Shown: piece after piece, positions 34,301 to 46,800 of the stretch
Layout of the letters: each line of letters starts with the position of its first letter
How positions within the stretch are numbered: position 1 is the stretch's first letter
Assembly (NCBI GenBank): GCA_009741485.1
Contig: CM019228.1
Coordinates: 11,437,287 to 11,501,286 of the forward strand
DNA length: 64,000 nucleotides
Origin: Malurus cyaneus samueli
Taxonomy: Eukaryota; Chordata; Aves; Passeriformes; Maluridae
Direction of reading: 5' to 3'
Notes under the pieces: model-generated
Seen by the model: the letters and a program-made list of their open reading frames with translations, nothing else
What the model was told of the DNA's origin: nothing
The model's database searches: none
Made by a program: the position numbers and the translations under genes

Positions 34301-35175
34301 CTTAACCTTCAATTCAACGGAACTGACACAGCTTGGTTTGCACCAGTAAGTTTTACAAGGGCAATCCAATAAACATGTTTAAATCGTAAAACAGATCCGT
34401 TGCAGGGTGGGCTCTTGTTCCAAATGTGTTTTACTTGTCAGTGCTACTGGGTTTCAGGTAAGGCCTCACTCTCTTATTTCCCTCTTATTCTCTCCTTTCC
34501 TGGGGGCTTTTGGTGCTTCAATACCAGGCAGGGGGACCATGGACACTTCACCCTTCTGTTCCACGATCAATTCCCAGCTTGGAACAACGGAGATTGGAAA
34601 TTAAATCCCAAACCTGAGAACTCTACAGGCGCTGTGGAAGGACTGATCCAGCACAAGAACACACTTGACAACCCGACAAGCCTTTTCCCATGAACAGGAC
34701 TCAGCTCCCTTAAAGGTCTAGGACAGATCCACAGACATTTTTACATCATTTTTTACAATTAGAAAACTTCATCCAGGATTTAGAGAATTAAAAATAATAT
34801 TATTTTAAATAATTTTGATGTGTGTCGTGCAGCGGTCCCAAGCATCCAGCCTGGCCTAGGGACCTTTCCCTTCTTCTCCTCCCAATCCCTCTCCAGCACC
34901 ATCACCTTCCGTGCATTGTCTGTTGTGTCCTTTCCACATTCCATCCTCAAGGAAACACAAGAAGCAGCTCGTTACCAAGAAGAATCAAATGTGCCCAGCA
35001 CTGCTTCTCCACCTGGGTGATTTTTCCCTGTGGTTAGGCAAGAACTCAGAGCGTCCTCTCAGGTGTCCCATCTGGCTCTGATAAGATGGGCCTGCAGCAT
35101 CTTCCCACAGCAGCAGTATTGTTCACCCTTCGGCTGCCTCACTCCAGCCTCAACACACCACCCCCCCCAGCAACC
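31393..35175. repeat. Degraded direct copy of 39205-43495
   Basis: The stretch follows 39205-43495 in order and orientation. Shared landmarks include TTGACACAAGACCAGGG, CTTGGAGGAATCATCCAAGG, the ~38-bp CAGCAGGACACAGACAC array, the CGATTTATTGGTCAGACAG site and GGTTAGGCAAGAACTC. This copy is about 500 bp shorter because of very many small losses spread over its whole length. It becomes less alignable near 35150. It has no complete gene. It may be an uncorrected read or an alternative haplotype placed twice, or an old segmental duplication. Confidence 0.85.
34034..34039 (-). terminator. Duplicate of the candidate FBXW8 poly(A) signal
   Basis: TTTATT, read as AATAAA on the minus strand, lies inside the degraded copy and corresponds to the site at 42263. 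It has no coding exon upstream on its own strand until the second copy. Confidence 0.35.
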
Positions 35176-35249
35176 ACCCATGCCCCCTCACCTGACATGA
35201 CACCCAACTACATCCATCTCCACACCCACGAAACGGGACAGCTCTGAAC

Positions 35250-38200
35250 CCTGCCTCCGTTTTTAATTATATACATTTTAGTTTTTTTGGTATTCTTGGT
35301 CAGAGTGCTGAGCAATTGTGCAGTTCAAAGACATTAAACGTTACCACGTTCTTTGGAAAAAAATTTTCTGTTTTTTTCATTGTGGGGTTTGTAGGGTATT
35401 AAAATATATTATTCAGCATATCTTGGCAGTGGTCTGATATGTGCTGTGAATATTCAATGGACAGCTTCCAGTGCGCTCTCTTTTTTCCCATATGCAATTT
35501 CGCCTGTTGCTGTGGCTTCAATGATGGATGCAAAGTTGATTAAAGTGGTAGATCTTGAGTTACTTGTTAGAATCTGTATTGTTCTGGTTCAGCGAACGCA
35601 AGGCAATCTAGTTGTTTGGGTTTGTTATTGTCTGCTTTCTTGTGCGGTGTTGTACCGTATGCTCCTCAAATGTTTTGTTTAAAAAGGTTGGTTATGTTTG
35701 TGTTTCGTACTTTTCATTGGCATTAAAGATTTCTGTTTCATGGTTTTAATCTTATTCATGAGAGGATATCTTTTCCACATGGAAACGTTTTGGAAGATAG
35801 AACAGTTATGTATGAGGGTATTGTATTAGGGTTATTTTGTCTGTGTTGGAGGGATGGTTTGTCTGGTTTCCGAAGGAAAGCAGTGTTTTTAAGAGGCATG
35901 CCTGCTTTGCAAGTGTTTGTGTTTTATGCATATGAATGCAAATTTGTACAGGCACAGGAAATCTTTGGAAAGAAAGATTCTGTAAACTCTCCCAAAAGTG
36001 ACCGGTTCATTCACGTTGTCTGATTGGATCCCTGCCTGTGGAGAGTCTTGGCCTTAGTGAGCCTAGCGAGCTCTGTAGTACTCAAATCGAGCATGGAGAG
36101 CCTTCTTTGCTGTACAGTATTATATTGTATAGATAGAATTTTTTTTCATTAGTGATTTTATTTTTTTACAATGTCAGTAGTAACATACTTATTTTTGTTA
36201 AGGCTTGTCTACAGTTTTTTGGATAGGTCATTAGTTTCCTTCCAAGGAAGTGGGCATTTGCGGAGCAGTGAGTCTAATTTACGATTTTGGCAAATTTCAT
36301 AGAATTGAAGGAGCCCAATGCAGCTCCTAACTGACCACAATTTGTGTGACCTGCCTTAAAGGAGAGTATTCTTAAGCATATTCATGACGTGTGTAGAAAT
36401 CCTTGTGACAGAGGAGACACTTCGTGACAGAATGTTTTTTGAGTGGTGTAATCTTCTGAATGAGCTGTCATTTCTGTTCGAATTATTGATTGAGTGTGTA
36501 TTTTATTTTAATCACGTATTTGGTTTACTATAGGTTTGTCTTGTGCTTAGCCATCTCATTTACCTCTTCAGATAAAAATTACTTACTGTCTCTTTTGTTA
36601 CCTTGAGCATTCCAGACTTGGTTTAGTGACTGTTTGCTCAATCTGGAGGGTGGGTTCTTTGTATTATGATAATATTGGGTGCAAGGGGCTATATGATTTG
36701 CTTGCGGTTGAGGTTTCGGTTTATCTTGAATTGGTAATTTATAGGATAATAAAAATTATTGACTCTTGCTATTTCCTTGTCAATGTGCCTTTATGAGGCT
36801 CGAATATTTTTAGTTGTTTTCATAAGGAATGCTGCAAGAACAAAATTGCAGCATTATTTACACGGTATAAAGAAGTCTATGACGTGGAGAACTGAGATGT
36901 GTGTGGTATGTTAAGTCTTCAGTCTTATGCTATGTTGGCTGAGCGTTGGCAGGACTGTGGCTTCTTGAACAGGTCTTGATTTATGCTAAGGTTTCTATCT
37001 TTACAGGAGTTATCTGTCTTCAAGGTTGCAAAAGTGAATGATGTTACTGTGGTTATTGGCCACACCAAGCAAAGGCTCAGCATTGGGCTGACCAGCTTAT
37101 TTGACTTGGGAGCAGCAATGGGACCTCCGTGCGTTTTATATTGCCTGTACGCTGTTTCCAGAACCTGGATGGTCGAGTCAGAAGCTAATTTTTGCTTTAA
37201 GATCAGAACAATGATGCTAAGTTTACTGTTTCTCGATTACAATCAGAACGTGATTCTTACACACAGCTGGTCCAAGCACTCTGCAGCCTTTGTTATTTGG
37301 TTTTGTGGCTCTTAACTTCTGTAATTTTATGGATGCTTTGAGTTTTTAAAAATGACTTGCTCTCATTCGAGGTCTTGGATGGCGTCGATGTTATTAATCA
37401 GCGTCCGTCCATTTTGCCCATTCTTTCTGGACAGATAGGCCGTAGGTATCTTGATTTAGATTCGTGTCCTTTGGAGTAGATTTTGTGTCTAATCCAACTG
37501 GTCCGAGTGTTCCTGTGTCTGTTTTGCGGCTTCCTGTGCACAGGGGGATGTACAGTCCATAGGACAGCTTTGGCGTGGGGTGTGTTTGCTGTACATCAGG
37601 GTGCAGGAGACGTGAGCAAAACACAGATTGCACATTTTAGTGCTGAGCGCTCTTTTATGTTGATAGGTCTGTAGATAGTGGTTGCGACTTTGTTTGCGAC
37701 TAGAGAGTATTTTTCCTGTCTTGTGTCTTCACGTTTGTTGTTTGATTTTGTTGTTTTTATTCAGGCCCTGTGGGGGATTTGATTCGGTTCATACAGTTCA
37801 CTACGGTGTTATTAGATGCATGTTTTTAAATTATTTTGGGGTGTGTTTTGTGTGTTTTGGTTTATTTTTTTCACTCTTGTGCGCTGCTGAGGTTCTGATT
37901 TAGAATTTTCATTTTTGGAGGATGTGGGCTTATTGGTAGCTTGGTTTTTTTGCAGACTCTTCTTTGGAGGTGGGGAAATCAAGTCTTGGCCTAAGAATAA
38001 GAATATGTTGACAGCTTTTAGTTCACCAATTTAAGTATGGAGTTATGCTGTGATGAATGATACAGATATGAAAAAAGCCAGGTGTTGCACTTATCTATTG
38101 TGGAAACTGTCCTTTGCTGTGTGTATTATAGACTTAGCACTATACATACTTTTATCAATTGTCACGTTATTTTGGTATTTACTTACAGTACTTTTTATGT

Positions 38201-38700
38201 TAACCCTTTCTCTGCATGGTAAGAGTGGACAGGCAACATGGTTAATGTATCCTACAGGAATCTTTATGTGAATCCACGAGCAATTCGGGAGCAGGGAGCT
38301 TGGAGGACACGGAATCACACTTGAAGTAATGTTATGGAGGGGAAAAATATCTCGGGTTATTTTAATCTTTACTTTTTTATTTTTTGAATTAAAAAGTAAG
38401 AAATATAGAGTTGGCTTGAATAAGTTCAACAAATATGTTTGTAAGCACTGACTTACAGGCGTTTTGGTTCTAGGTTAGACGCCTTTAAATGACTTTAATT
38501 TGAGACAATGTATTTAAAGACAGGAAAAATGACCCAAGAACTGACGAAAAAACAACACAGACAAAAAAGCTCGGTTTGATAGCGATGCATACTGCTGTGG
38601 ACGATTTGTCTCTGCTTAATACTTTATTCTGCCAACGTTAGACTTTGGCAAGTCTCTCAAGGTTGGATGTTTCAGTACCTCGTATGGCTGATATGATGGT
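35250..38700. other. Unidentified AT-rich block between the two copies
   Basis: From about 35250 composition changes sharply. The plus strand becomes T-rich and C-poor, CpG is not depleted as it is in the neighbouring introns, and CR1 or tandem repeats are absent. The longest frame is about 110 codons (36983-37315, plus). I recognise no protein family on either strand and no terminal repeats. GC-rich avian sequence returns near 38700. It could be a decayed retroelement (the minus strand is A-rich), an insertion, or foreign or misplaced sequence. No function is proposed. Confidence 0.6.
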
Positions 38701-40584
38701 GGTGGCAGTAACACGAGGAATATTCCCAATTCAACCCCAAACCAGCCCGGAGCAGGCAGCAGGGATACGGGAACACAGGAACACGGGAACACGGGAAGCG
38801 GGAATGCAGGACATGGGCTCCTGGCAACCAGGTGGCTCCTGCCCCCACTGTTCCCGCACGAAGGAGCACCGGAACGGGGCGTTGTTTACCGCGTGATAAC
38901 GGGATGGCTCCCGGCGGGTTCCGATCTCTGAGGCGGCCTGAGCCGGGGACAGAGGGGAGGGAGGGAGGGGAGAAAAAGGGCAATGACTATTTTTAGAAAA
39001 GCAGGGAGATATATTTGTTTTATCAAAAAATAGCTTCCCCTAGTGGTGGGAACAGCCCCTTCAGCACGGCCGGCAGCGCCCGGGGCTGCGGGGAGCTCTG
39101 GATGCGGGGCTCCGAGGGCACCCCCTCCGTCCCTGGGGCACCCAGGGCATCCCTGCCCCGGGCACCGGCCCTATTACTCTCTCTTGCACGTTTTATGCGG
39201 TCTTCCCAGCTGGGGCTGCAGGGGTTGACACAAGACCAGGGTCCCACTCCCCTCCACACCACGATTTCCTTGGAGGAATCATCCAAGGGGATCCGCACCA
39301 GCACGGGCTGGAGACGCCCTGCAATGCAGGAGGACTGAAGAGGATTGATGAGAGGATAATTATCATCCCTGGAGCTAATTAACTGTCCCCTGGATATTCT
39401 GTTCAGTGGCAAGGAAAATGTGGGAGTTTGGGAAGCAGAGGCAGCGCCCAACACAAACTGGCTGCAGGTTTTGCCATTGCTCACATCGGGAATTCTCCGT
39501 GGGAAATGGGATCGAGTGAAGGGCACATGAAAGGGTGGGAGAGGGGAAGTTAATCCCGATCCTCAGCCCAGGGATGGGGATGAGAAGCTCTGAGGCTGGG
39601 CAGGAGCATCGCTGCCATGGCCAGCACAGCAGGGTTGGTGTTACACACGGCAAAACCCAGCGAGATGAGGAGAATAATCCTGCAAATCGCAGGAAAATCA
39701 CAGGAAAATCTGGCAGAGCCCCGGGAAACCTGGCAAGGACGATGCTTCTGCCGCAGCAAAATCCTGCAAAGGCTGGAGGTTCATCCATAAAGGATAACTG
39801 CTCTGCTGTGGATGCAGAACCCTGGGATGTGGCTCCGGGGCAGAACCCAGCGGGATCTGTGGGGTCAGCAGAGGGTAATGGGAGCATTGAAGCTGCTTTC
39901 CCACATCTTGGAAAATCCATTCCCCCTGGATTCTCCTGCATAAACAATGAGGATTTCAGCTGCTCATGGGGTCTCCGGGGACTGCTGCCCCAGCAGGGAC
40001 CAGTCCAGAGATACCTGCGGGGACTGGGAGGGGCTGGAGGACACCATGGACCAGCTCCAGGGACCTGGAGGGTTTAGGACCATCCACAGAAGGTGGAAAT
40101 GAGCAGGCAAATGTCACTGGAGGAAAGGAGCGGGCACAGAGGGCAGAAATGAATTCTTGCACATCAGTGCACCGACATCCACCCCTTTGTGCCAGCAGTG
40201 GCCAGGGAGTGACAGGGTGGGCAGGGCAGGAAAGCAGAGGCTGAGTGGGAATGGACACAGGCTGGGAGAGGAAGGGGCTCCGAGAACCCCAGAGTCTCTC
40301 TCTGCGTCTCCTCCTGCCCCTTCTCGGCTCAGGACAGGAATGGCAGCCCCCAAAACCCCAGAACGGCTCTTCCCTCACTGCCAAGGGGGTTGAGGACATA
40401 AAACAGAGGCCAAAAGCCCTTCCTGGGGCAGTGCTGGTGGGCTGACCCAGGAGCAGAGGAGGGGCAGTTCCAGCAGAGCTCTGCAGCTTCCACTGGAGCT
40501 GCTTCCTGCGGCCAGAGCTCCGGGGCTGAGCACAGCCGGGGCTGTGACACACACACGGCTCCCCTTTGATCCACATTCCCTTGG

Positions 40585-41185
40585 GGCAGGGATCATCCCA
40601 GCAGGACACAGACACCCTATGGAGCAGGGATCATCCCAGCAGGACACAGACACCCTATGGAGCAGGGATCATCCCAGCAGGACACAGACACCCCTTGGAG
40701 CAGGGATCATCCCAGCAGGACACAGACACCCCTTGGGGCAGGGATCATCCCAGCAGGACACAGACACCCCTTGGAGCAGGGATCACCCAGCAGGACACAG
40801 ACACCCCTTGGAGCAGGGATCACCCAGCAGGACACAGACACCCCTTGGAGCAGGGATCATCCCAGCAGGACACAGACACCCCTTGGGCAGGGATCCACCC
40901 AGCAGGACACAGACACCCCTTGGAGCAGGGATCACCCAGCAGGACACAGACACCCCTTGGAGCAGGGATCATCCCAGCAGGACACAGACACCCCTTGGAG
41001 CAGGGATCATCCCAGCAGGACACAGACACCCCTTGGGGCAGGGATCCATCCCAGCAGGACACAGACACCCCTTGGAGCAGGGATCCACCCAGCAGGACAC
41101 AGACACCCTATGGAGCAGGGATCCATCCCAGCAGGACACAGACACCCCTTGGGGCAGGGATCCATCCCAGCAGGACACCCCTTGG
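40585..41185. repeat. Minisatellite, 36-39 bp unit, about 16 copies
   Basis: The unit is GGAGCAGGGATCATCCCAGC followed by AGGACACAGACACCCCTT. About 16 very similar copies vary in one to three bases in length. The degraded equivalent at 32690-33040 has about 10-11 recognisable units. Repetitive frames result on both strands (Cys-rich CLCPAG on minus, Ser/Gln/Asp-rich on plus) and are not genes. Confidence 0.9.
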
Positions 41186-42262
41186 GAGCTGAGCATCGCT
41201 GTCACAACAGACACCAAAGTCTCGAGGCTTTTCATCCAAACTCTGATGCCTTTGTGTTCTTCTGCTGTCCCTCAGCCTGTCCCAGGGCCACCAGCCTGGC
41301 AGGTGGCACCAGTGGGAACCTGACCTTCAGCCTGACCTCTGCCAGCTCCTCCTCCCTGAGCCCACCCAGGGAAGGTTTGCCCCTTGTCCAGTGCCCACCT
41401 CAGACCTGTGGGACACAACACTGAACCCCTCCCTGCCACTGACTGGCACCAGGGGATTGGGAAGCCCCAGGTTGGCTTCCATCCCCAGGAAAATGGGATG
41501 GAGACTCCATTCTTGCTCTTGAAATGAAGGAAAAGGCTCCATTTCCATGTCCCCTAGCCCCAAATCTCAGCAGCCTCCCTCCAGCACAGCGTTAATGAGC
41601 AGCCAGGGAAGCAGGATGACATCCCTTCCCAAAGTCCCAGCACGGAGATTCTCCAGCAAGACAGGAGTGTGGGTCAAATGCTCACAGCCCCCTGCTGTGG
41701 TGCAATGCTCCTAAATGAATCCCATACACGGGGAAAAGACCCGAAATATCGCTGAGCCAGGGGATTTGGGCTGTGGGGACAGAATTCCACCTCCACTGGA
41801 GGTGAACCTGCACTAAGAAAGCAAACAGCTGCAGCTGCAGGTGCTGCAAATCCCCTTCCCAGCGGCTCCGGGACCAGGCAGGAGAGGGAGGAGGAGGAAG
41901 CGGAGGCGGCTCCGGGAAAAGGACTCACGTGGGCACCACACAACCTTATCAGCTCCTGGCAGCAGCGAGATGGAGGAGGAACAAAGCTGCTCCCAGATAA
42001 CGAGCGAGATATGGAGCAGGGAGAACAATGCCAGGGGAGCTCTCCCTGCTCAGCACATCTCAGAAGCTGCAAGGTTGGAGCAACCCCCAAAGTCATTTAT
42101 GCTACAGACACCATTATTTGTTTGTCAGGTTTTGGCTGAACTCTTGTCCAAATTGTGTATCTGTGACATTTCCTGCTATTCCAGGGCTGCAGGGAGGGAA
42201 TGGGCTGCCCAGAAGGGCAGAGGAATTAAAATAAGAAGGCCAAAGCTTTATGAAAGATCAGA

Positions 42263-42268
42263 TTTATT
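42263..42268 (-). terminator. FBXW8: Candidate distal poly(A) signal of FBXW8
   Basis: AATAAA on the minus strand (CTGACCAATAAATC), about 1.43 kb after the FBXW8 stop. It is one of two candidates; the nearer one is at 43085. Confidence 0.4.
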
Positions 42269-43084
42269 GGTCAGACAGAATGGCTTTGCCCCTTGCACTT
42301 TTTGTGTGTCCATCACAGCGAGAAAGGTAACTTCAAAACCCATAATGTGAAATTTTGGCTTGGGGGTCATGAAAAACAAACCACAGAAAAAAAGAGCTGT
42401 GAAATGCAGCTCTCTCCAGGGCTGCTCAGTGACTGGACAGGGGTGCAGTGCCAGCCCAGCCCCTCTGCTGCAGGTTTGGGCACATTCCTGCACCCTCCTC
42501 AGCCCTTCACATTGACCCATTAACCGGGGAAAAGGTGCTGAGTTAAAACTTAACCTCAATTCAAACGGAACTGACACAGCTTTGGTTTGCACCAGTAAGT
42601 TTTACAAGGGCAAATCACAATAAAATTGTTTAAAATCAGTAAAACAGATCCGTGCAGGGCTGGAGCTCTTGTTCCCCAAACTGGTTTTACCTGTCAGTGC
42701 TACCTGGGTTTCAGGTAAGGCCTCACTCCTCATTTCCACCTGAATATTCCTCTCCCTTCTCCTGGGGGAGCTTTGGTGCTCAATACCCAGGCAGGGGGAC
42801 CATGGACACTTCACCCCTCCTGTTCCACGATCAATTCCCAGCTTGGAAACAAGGACAGAGTTGGAAATTTAAATCCCAAACACCTGGAGAACTCTACAGG
42901 CGCTGTGGAAGGACATGATCCAGCAAAGAACACACCTGACAACCCAAGACAGCCCTTTGTCCCAGTGAACAGGACTCAGCTCACCTTAAAAGGGTCAGGA
43001 ACAGAATCCCACAGACATTTTTACATTGTACATTTACAATTAGAAAACATTCCATCCAGGATTTTAGAGAATTAAAAAAAATAA

Positions 43085-43090
43085 TTTATT
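43085..43090 (-). terminator. FBXW8: Candidate proximal poly(A) signal of FBXW8
   Basis: AATAAA on the minus strand (TTTTAGAATAAATTA), about 610 bp after the FBXW8 stop, in an AT-rich context. Confidence 0.4.
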
Positions 43091-43696
43091 CTAAAATAAT
43101 TTTGATGTGTGTGCAGCCTGCTGAGCTCCCAAGCATCCAGCCTGGCCTAGGGAACCTTTCCCTTCCTCTCTCCATCCCAATCCCTCTCCCAGCCACCATC
43201 ACCTTCCGTGCATGGTCCTGTTGTCCTGTTCCCACATTCCAATACTCTCCAAGGAAAACAACAAGAAGCAGCTCGTTACCAGGAAAGAAATTTCAAACAT
43301 GTGGCACAGCACATGCTTTCTCCAAGCCCTGGGTGATTTTTTTCCCTCTTGGGTTAGGCAAGAACTCCTCAGAGCGCTCCCTTCAGTGTCCCACTCTGGC
43401 TTCTTGACTAAGATGGGCCCTGCAGCATCTTTCCCACAAGCAGCAGGAATATTTTTGTTCACCCTGCAGTGCTCCCTCACCCTCCTCAGCCTCTCACTCC
43501 ACCAGACCAGACCTCTGGCTGTGTCCAGAGCACCCCATCCCAGCGAGATGCTCCAGAGCAGCCACGCTCTGCTTGGGTTCACATCCCCGGGGCTTTGGCA
43601 AATCCTGCAGCAAACACCAGCTCCTTTGGGTGCTTGTCCCACACGGATTTTCCTCTTCCTGTGACCCTGACTGGCCCCCAGGCGCTGAGGAATCCC

Positions 43697-43841
43697 CTAA
43701 ATGTTGTCATAGGGCACTGCCAGGCCGATGTTGTAGTTGTACCCCGTCACCTCGTCGTAGGAGGAGCGGCAGATGGGCAGGACGCTGTCCACAGCCAGCT
43801 GGTCCACGGAGAACTCGTAGGAATAAATGATCCCTCTGTAC
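43697..43841 (-). CDS. FBXW8: FBXW8 last exon (stop codon)
   Basis: The acceptor is CATGCAG on the minus strand. After completing a Lys codon the exon reads [20 protein letters not shown], then [20 protein letters not shown] and AVPYDNI, with the stop TAG at 43699-43697. Confidence 0.96.
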
Positions 43842-46800
43842 CTGCATGGAAAACAGCCAGGACACACCATTTCACCTCAGTGGAGAAACAAACACTAGAG
43901 ATCACTATAAAAATCACCCAAATCGAAAAATGTGATGCTGCAGGAGCTGGATAAAAACCCCCATCCCAAAACCCCCATCCCTTCTGCAGGAGGCTGAGCA
44001 GCTCCAACAGGGAAAAACTCCCTGGTGCCTCCTTGCAGGGAGCCAGGCAGCACTGGGAAGGGCTGGTGAATCACTGCCTCCAGCCCTGCAGAGCCGTGAC
44101 TGTCATCTGCTGAAACATCTCCAGCCTCTCCAGCACGGGGGAAGATAAATACGCTGGTATTTGATAGTTCAATTAGGCACTAACAGCCGTTTGAGATGCA
44201 AATACCAAAACCTGCAGTTTAAATGCCAGGAGTTTTCCTTTAGGAGGAGAGATGGAAAGGGCTGCATTCTCTGCCTGGCTTCAGTGGACTTTATGTTCCC
44301 CTGCTGAGAAAGAAATGCATTTTTTTGGTGCTCAAGCGAATCAAGAGCCAATTTATCGCTTGTTTTGTGAACCTTACCCTGAAACTTTTATTTTCATTTT
44401 ATTTTTCAGATGTTCCACTCCCTCTGTGGGTGCTCTGGGTGCTGACTCAGGTGCTCAGGGTGCTGTTTGAAACTCGGAGCAGATTGCTGAGGGTGGTTAC
44501 TCACTTGCGGTGCACGCTGGGGTCGTCGTCGGTGATGCTGGAGCCGCGGGGGTTCTTCTCCTCGGGGATGTTGGCAGTGATCAGGCTGTGGGAATTGAAC
44601 CACACGTGCCGGACTGGATGTCTGCAAAACAACCCAGAGCGCGGGGTGAGGGACTCCCCAAATTCTGGGAATGGCTTTGGATTAAACGGGGAGTCATTGG
44701 AATCAGCGCTCTCTCTCCGGCCAGCGGCTGGGAAGCGGCACCGCTGGCTCGCCCGGCCGGGAGCACATCCCGCATCTTCTATCCCCATCTAGTGGGCTCT
44801 TCCCAGAACGCACGGGCAGGCCAGGAAACCTGGGGGAAAGCTGAGAGGGAGAGAGGAGGGATGATGGATGATGGATGGATGGATGATGGATGATGGATGG
44901 ATGGATGGATGGTGGATGGATGGATGGTGGATGGAGGGATGGATGAGATGGATGGATGGATGGATGGATGGATGGATGGATGGATGGGATGGATGGATGG
45001 ATGGATGGGTGGGGGATGGATGGATGGAGATGGACGGATGCGCGGGCTGGGCTGGCTGCTTGCTGCCCTAAGGACTGTAGTGTTCCTGGGAAAGACAGGA
45101 AGGGGAAAATGAAAGGGAAGGACATTCCCAATGGAAAGGGAAGGATATCCCACACATCTGTGCACTGAGCTGGGTTAGAAATGCACTGCAAGGCACAGGG
45201 TGAGGATACTGAAGTGGGAAGGGACACACAGGGATCATGGATCCAGTTCCTGGCCCTGTCCAGAACCCCAACAATCCCTCCCTGTGCATCTCCTGGAGCT
45301 CTGGCAGCCTCAGGGCCGGGACCATTCCCTGGGGAGCCTGGGCAGTGCCAGCACCCTCTGGGGACAGAAGAGCCTTACCCTAAATCCATCCTAAACCTCC
45401 CTGGCCCAGCTCCAGCCGTTCCCTGGGTGCTGTCCCTGTCCCAGGGAGCAGAGACTGGAGCTGCAAACCCCAGAGAGCTCTGACCTCAGGCTCCTCTCCT
45501 CCAGCTGAACATTCCCAGCTGGATCAGCTGCTCCTCCAGGCCCTTCCCCATCCCCGTGTCCCTCTTTTGGACACTGAAATCAGGCTTTCACCCCTTTCCC
45601 TCTCCGTGGTGAATTAATAACGCCAAGCCCCAGGAACAGCCCTTTCTGTTTGAGCAGGAGTCACTTCTCTCCTCAGATGAGGATGGCTCATCTCCACACC
45701 CCCAATGTGTCTCCTGCCATCTCCCTCAGCTCCTGCTCCTGTTTTCCATTCCTGGAATTGTGACTGAAGTGATCCCTCCAGATTCCTCCATATCCTATGG
45801 AATCCCCACAGATTCCTCCACAGATTAAGCTGTGTTTTCTCAATGTTTCATCTCCCATCCCCAAGCTCAGCCCTGCCCTCCTCCTGGAGCAGCCCTAATG
45901 AGCATGCCAAGGAGACAATCAATGGAATATTGTCCTTAATGCATCAGCCCCATCACAACAGGCTTTATCACTGCCAGGGTCAACACACAAAGTGATACCT
46001 GCTATTCATCAATGACAACTGCAGCCTGAACTTCCCTGCCTGTAAATACCTCATCTAGCTCCTCTTTGGGGGAGATGCATTAAAAAAAAAGAAAGAAATC
46101 AGGATTTATCTGTTCATTTTATGGATATCAGTCAGGCTTACAAGGGGCTAAATCCTCGAGTCTTTATCCAGACAAAGCCCAGGAATTGTGCTTTGATCAG
46201 GGAATCTTCATTTAGCTGTGCAAAGTGGCAGCTCCAGGATGCTGAGCTCTGCTTGTACTCTCAGTAGTGTGCTCCTCGTGCTCAACTGCTATTTCAATAT
46301 TTAAATGAGTTTAAGTGCTTTGATCCTCACCATTAAGGGGATGTGTGGACAAGGTGAACAGAAATGCAGAGATTGTGTAAGGATACATGGGATTGAGACA
46401 GCCAGGACAAATCACTCTCAAAACAGCCTGTCCAGCACTTTCAACACAAGGTTTAACAGCTAAAGAGAGGCTGGGGATGGGGCAGAGAGATGAACTTCAT
46501 GGAAAACCAAGGGGGAACTTTCCACTGAAACACTCATGAGTGAAACAGCCATGACAGCTACAGGGCTTTCACAGAAACACCCACACTCCAGCTGAGGAGG
46601 CAACCTGGTCCCAAACCACATGGAAACCACACTGAACTCCCCAAAAATTATCAGCCTGGAACTCCTCATTCCCACATTCCTCCTGCCAGCCAGCCCTGCT
46701 AACCCCCCCGCCCCACTTCCCCCCATTCCCAGTTACGTGGCGTGCATCTCACGGAGTTCGGTGCCCATGCGCTGGTCCCAATCACATCCACCCCAGTTAC

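Larger units (their letters stand above)
39205..43495. repeat. Better-preserved direct copy of 31393-35175
   Basis: This is the partner of the degraded copy. Its right part continues without a break into the 3' UTR and last exon of FBXW8, so this copy is in the natural locus. It contains the ~38-bp minisatellite (40585-41185) and two candidate poly(A) signals on the minus strand. Confidence 0.85.

Noticed and set aside
36983..37315. 110-codon frame in the AT-rich block
   Set aside because: It is the longest frame there but has no recognisable family. In T-rich DNA a hydrophobic frame of this size can occur by chance.
35250..38700. A definite endogenous retrovirus call
   Set aside because: A-rich minus-strand composition is suggestive only. 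I found no terminal repeats, primer-binding site or polymerase signature by eye.
40585..41185. Regularly repeated ~38-bp units resembling a CRISPR array
   Set aside because: Units are contiguous with no unique spacers, in a vertebrate genome with no cas genes.
40544..41424. Open frames of 208-259 codons and a Cys-rich minus-strand repeat protein
   Set aside because: They are created by the ~38-bp minisatellite. The unit length varies by one to three bases, so no single frame is maintained as a gene would be.
44703..45227. Minus-strand His-Pro-Ser repeat frame
   Set aside because: It is a product of the GGAT microsatellite.
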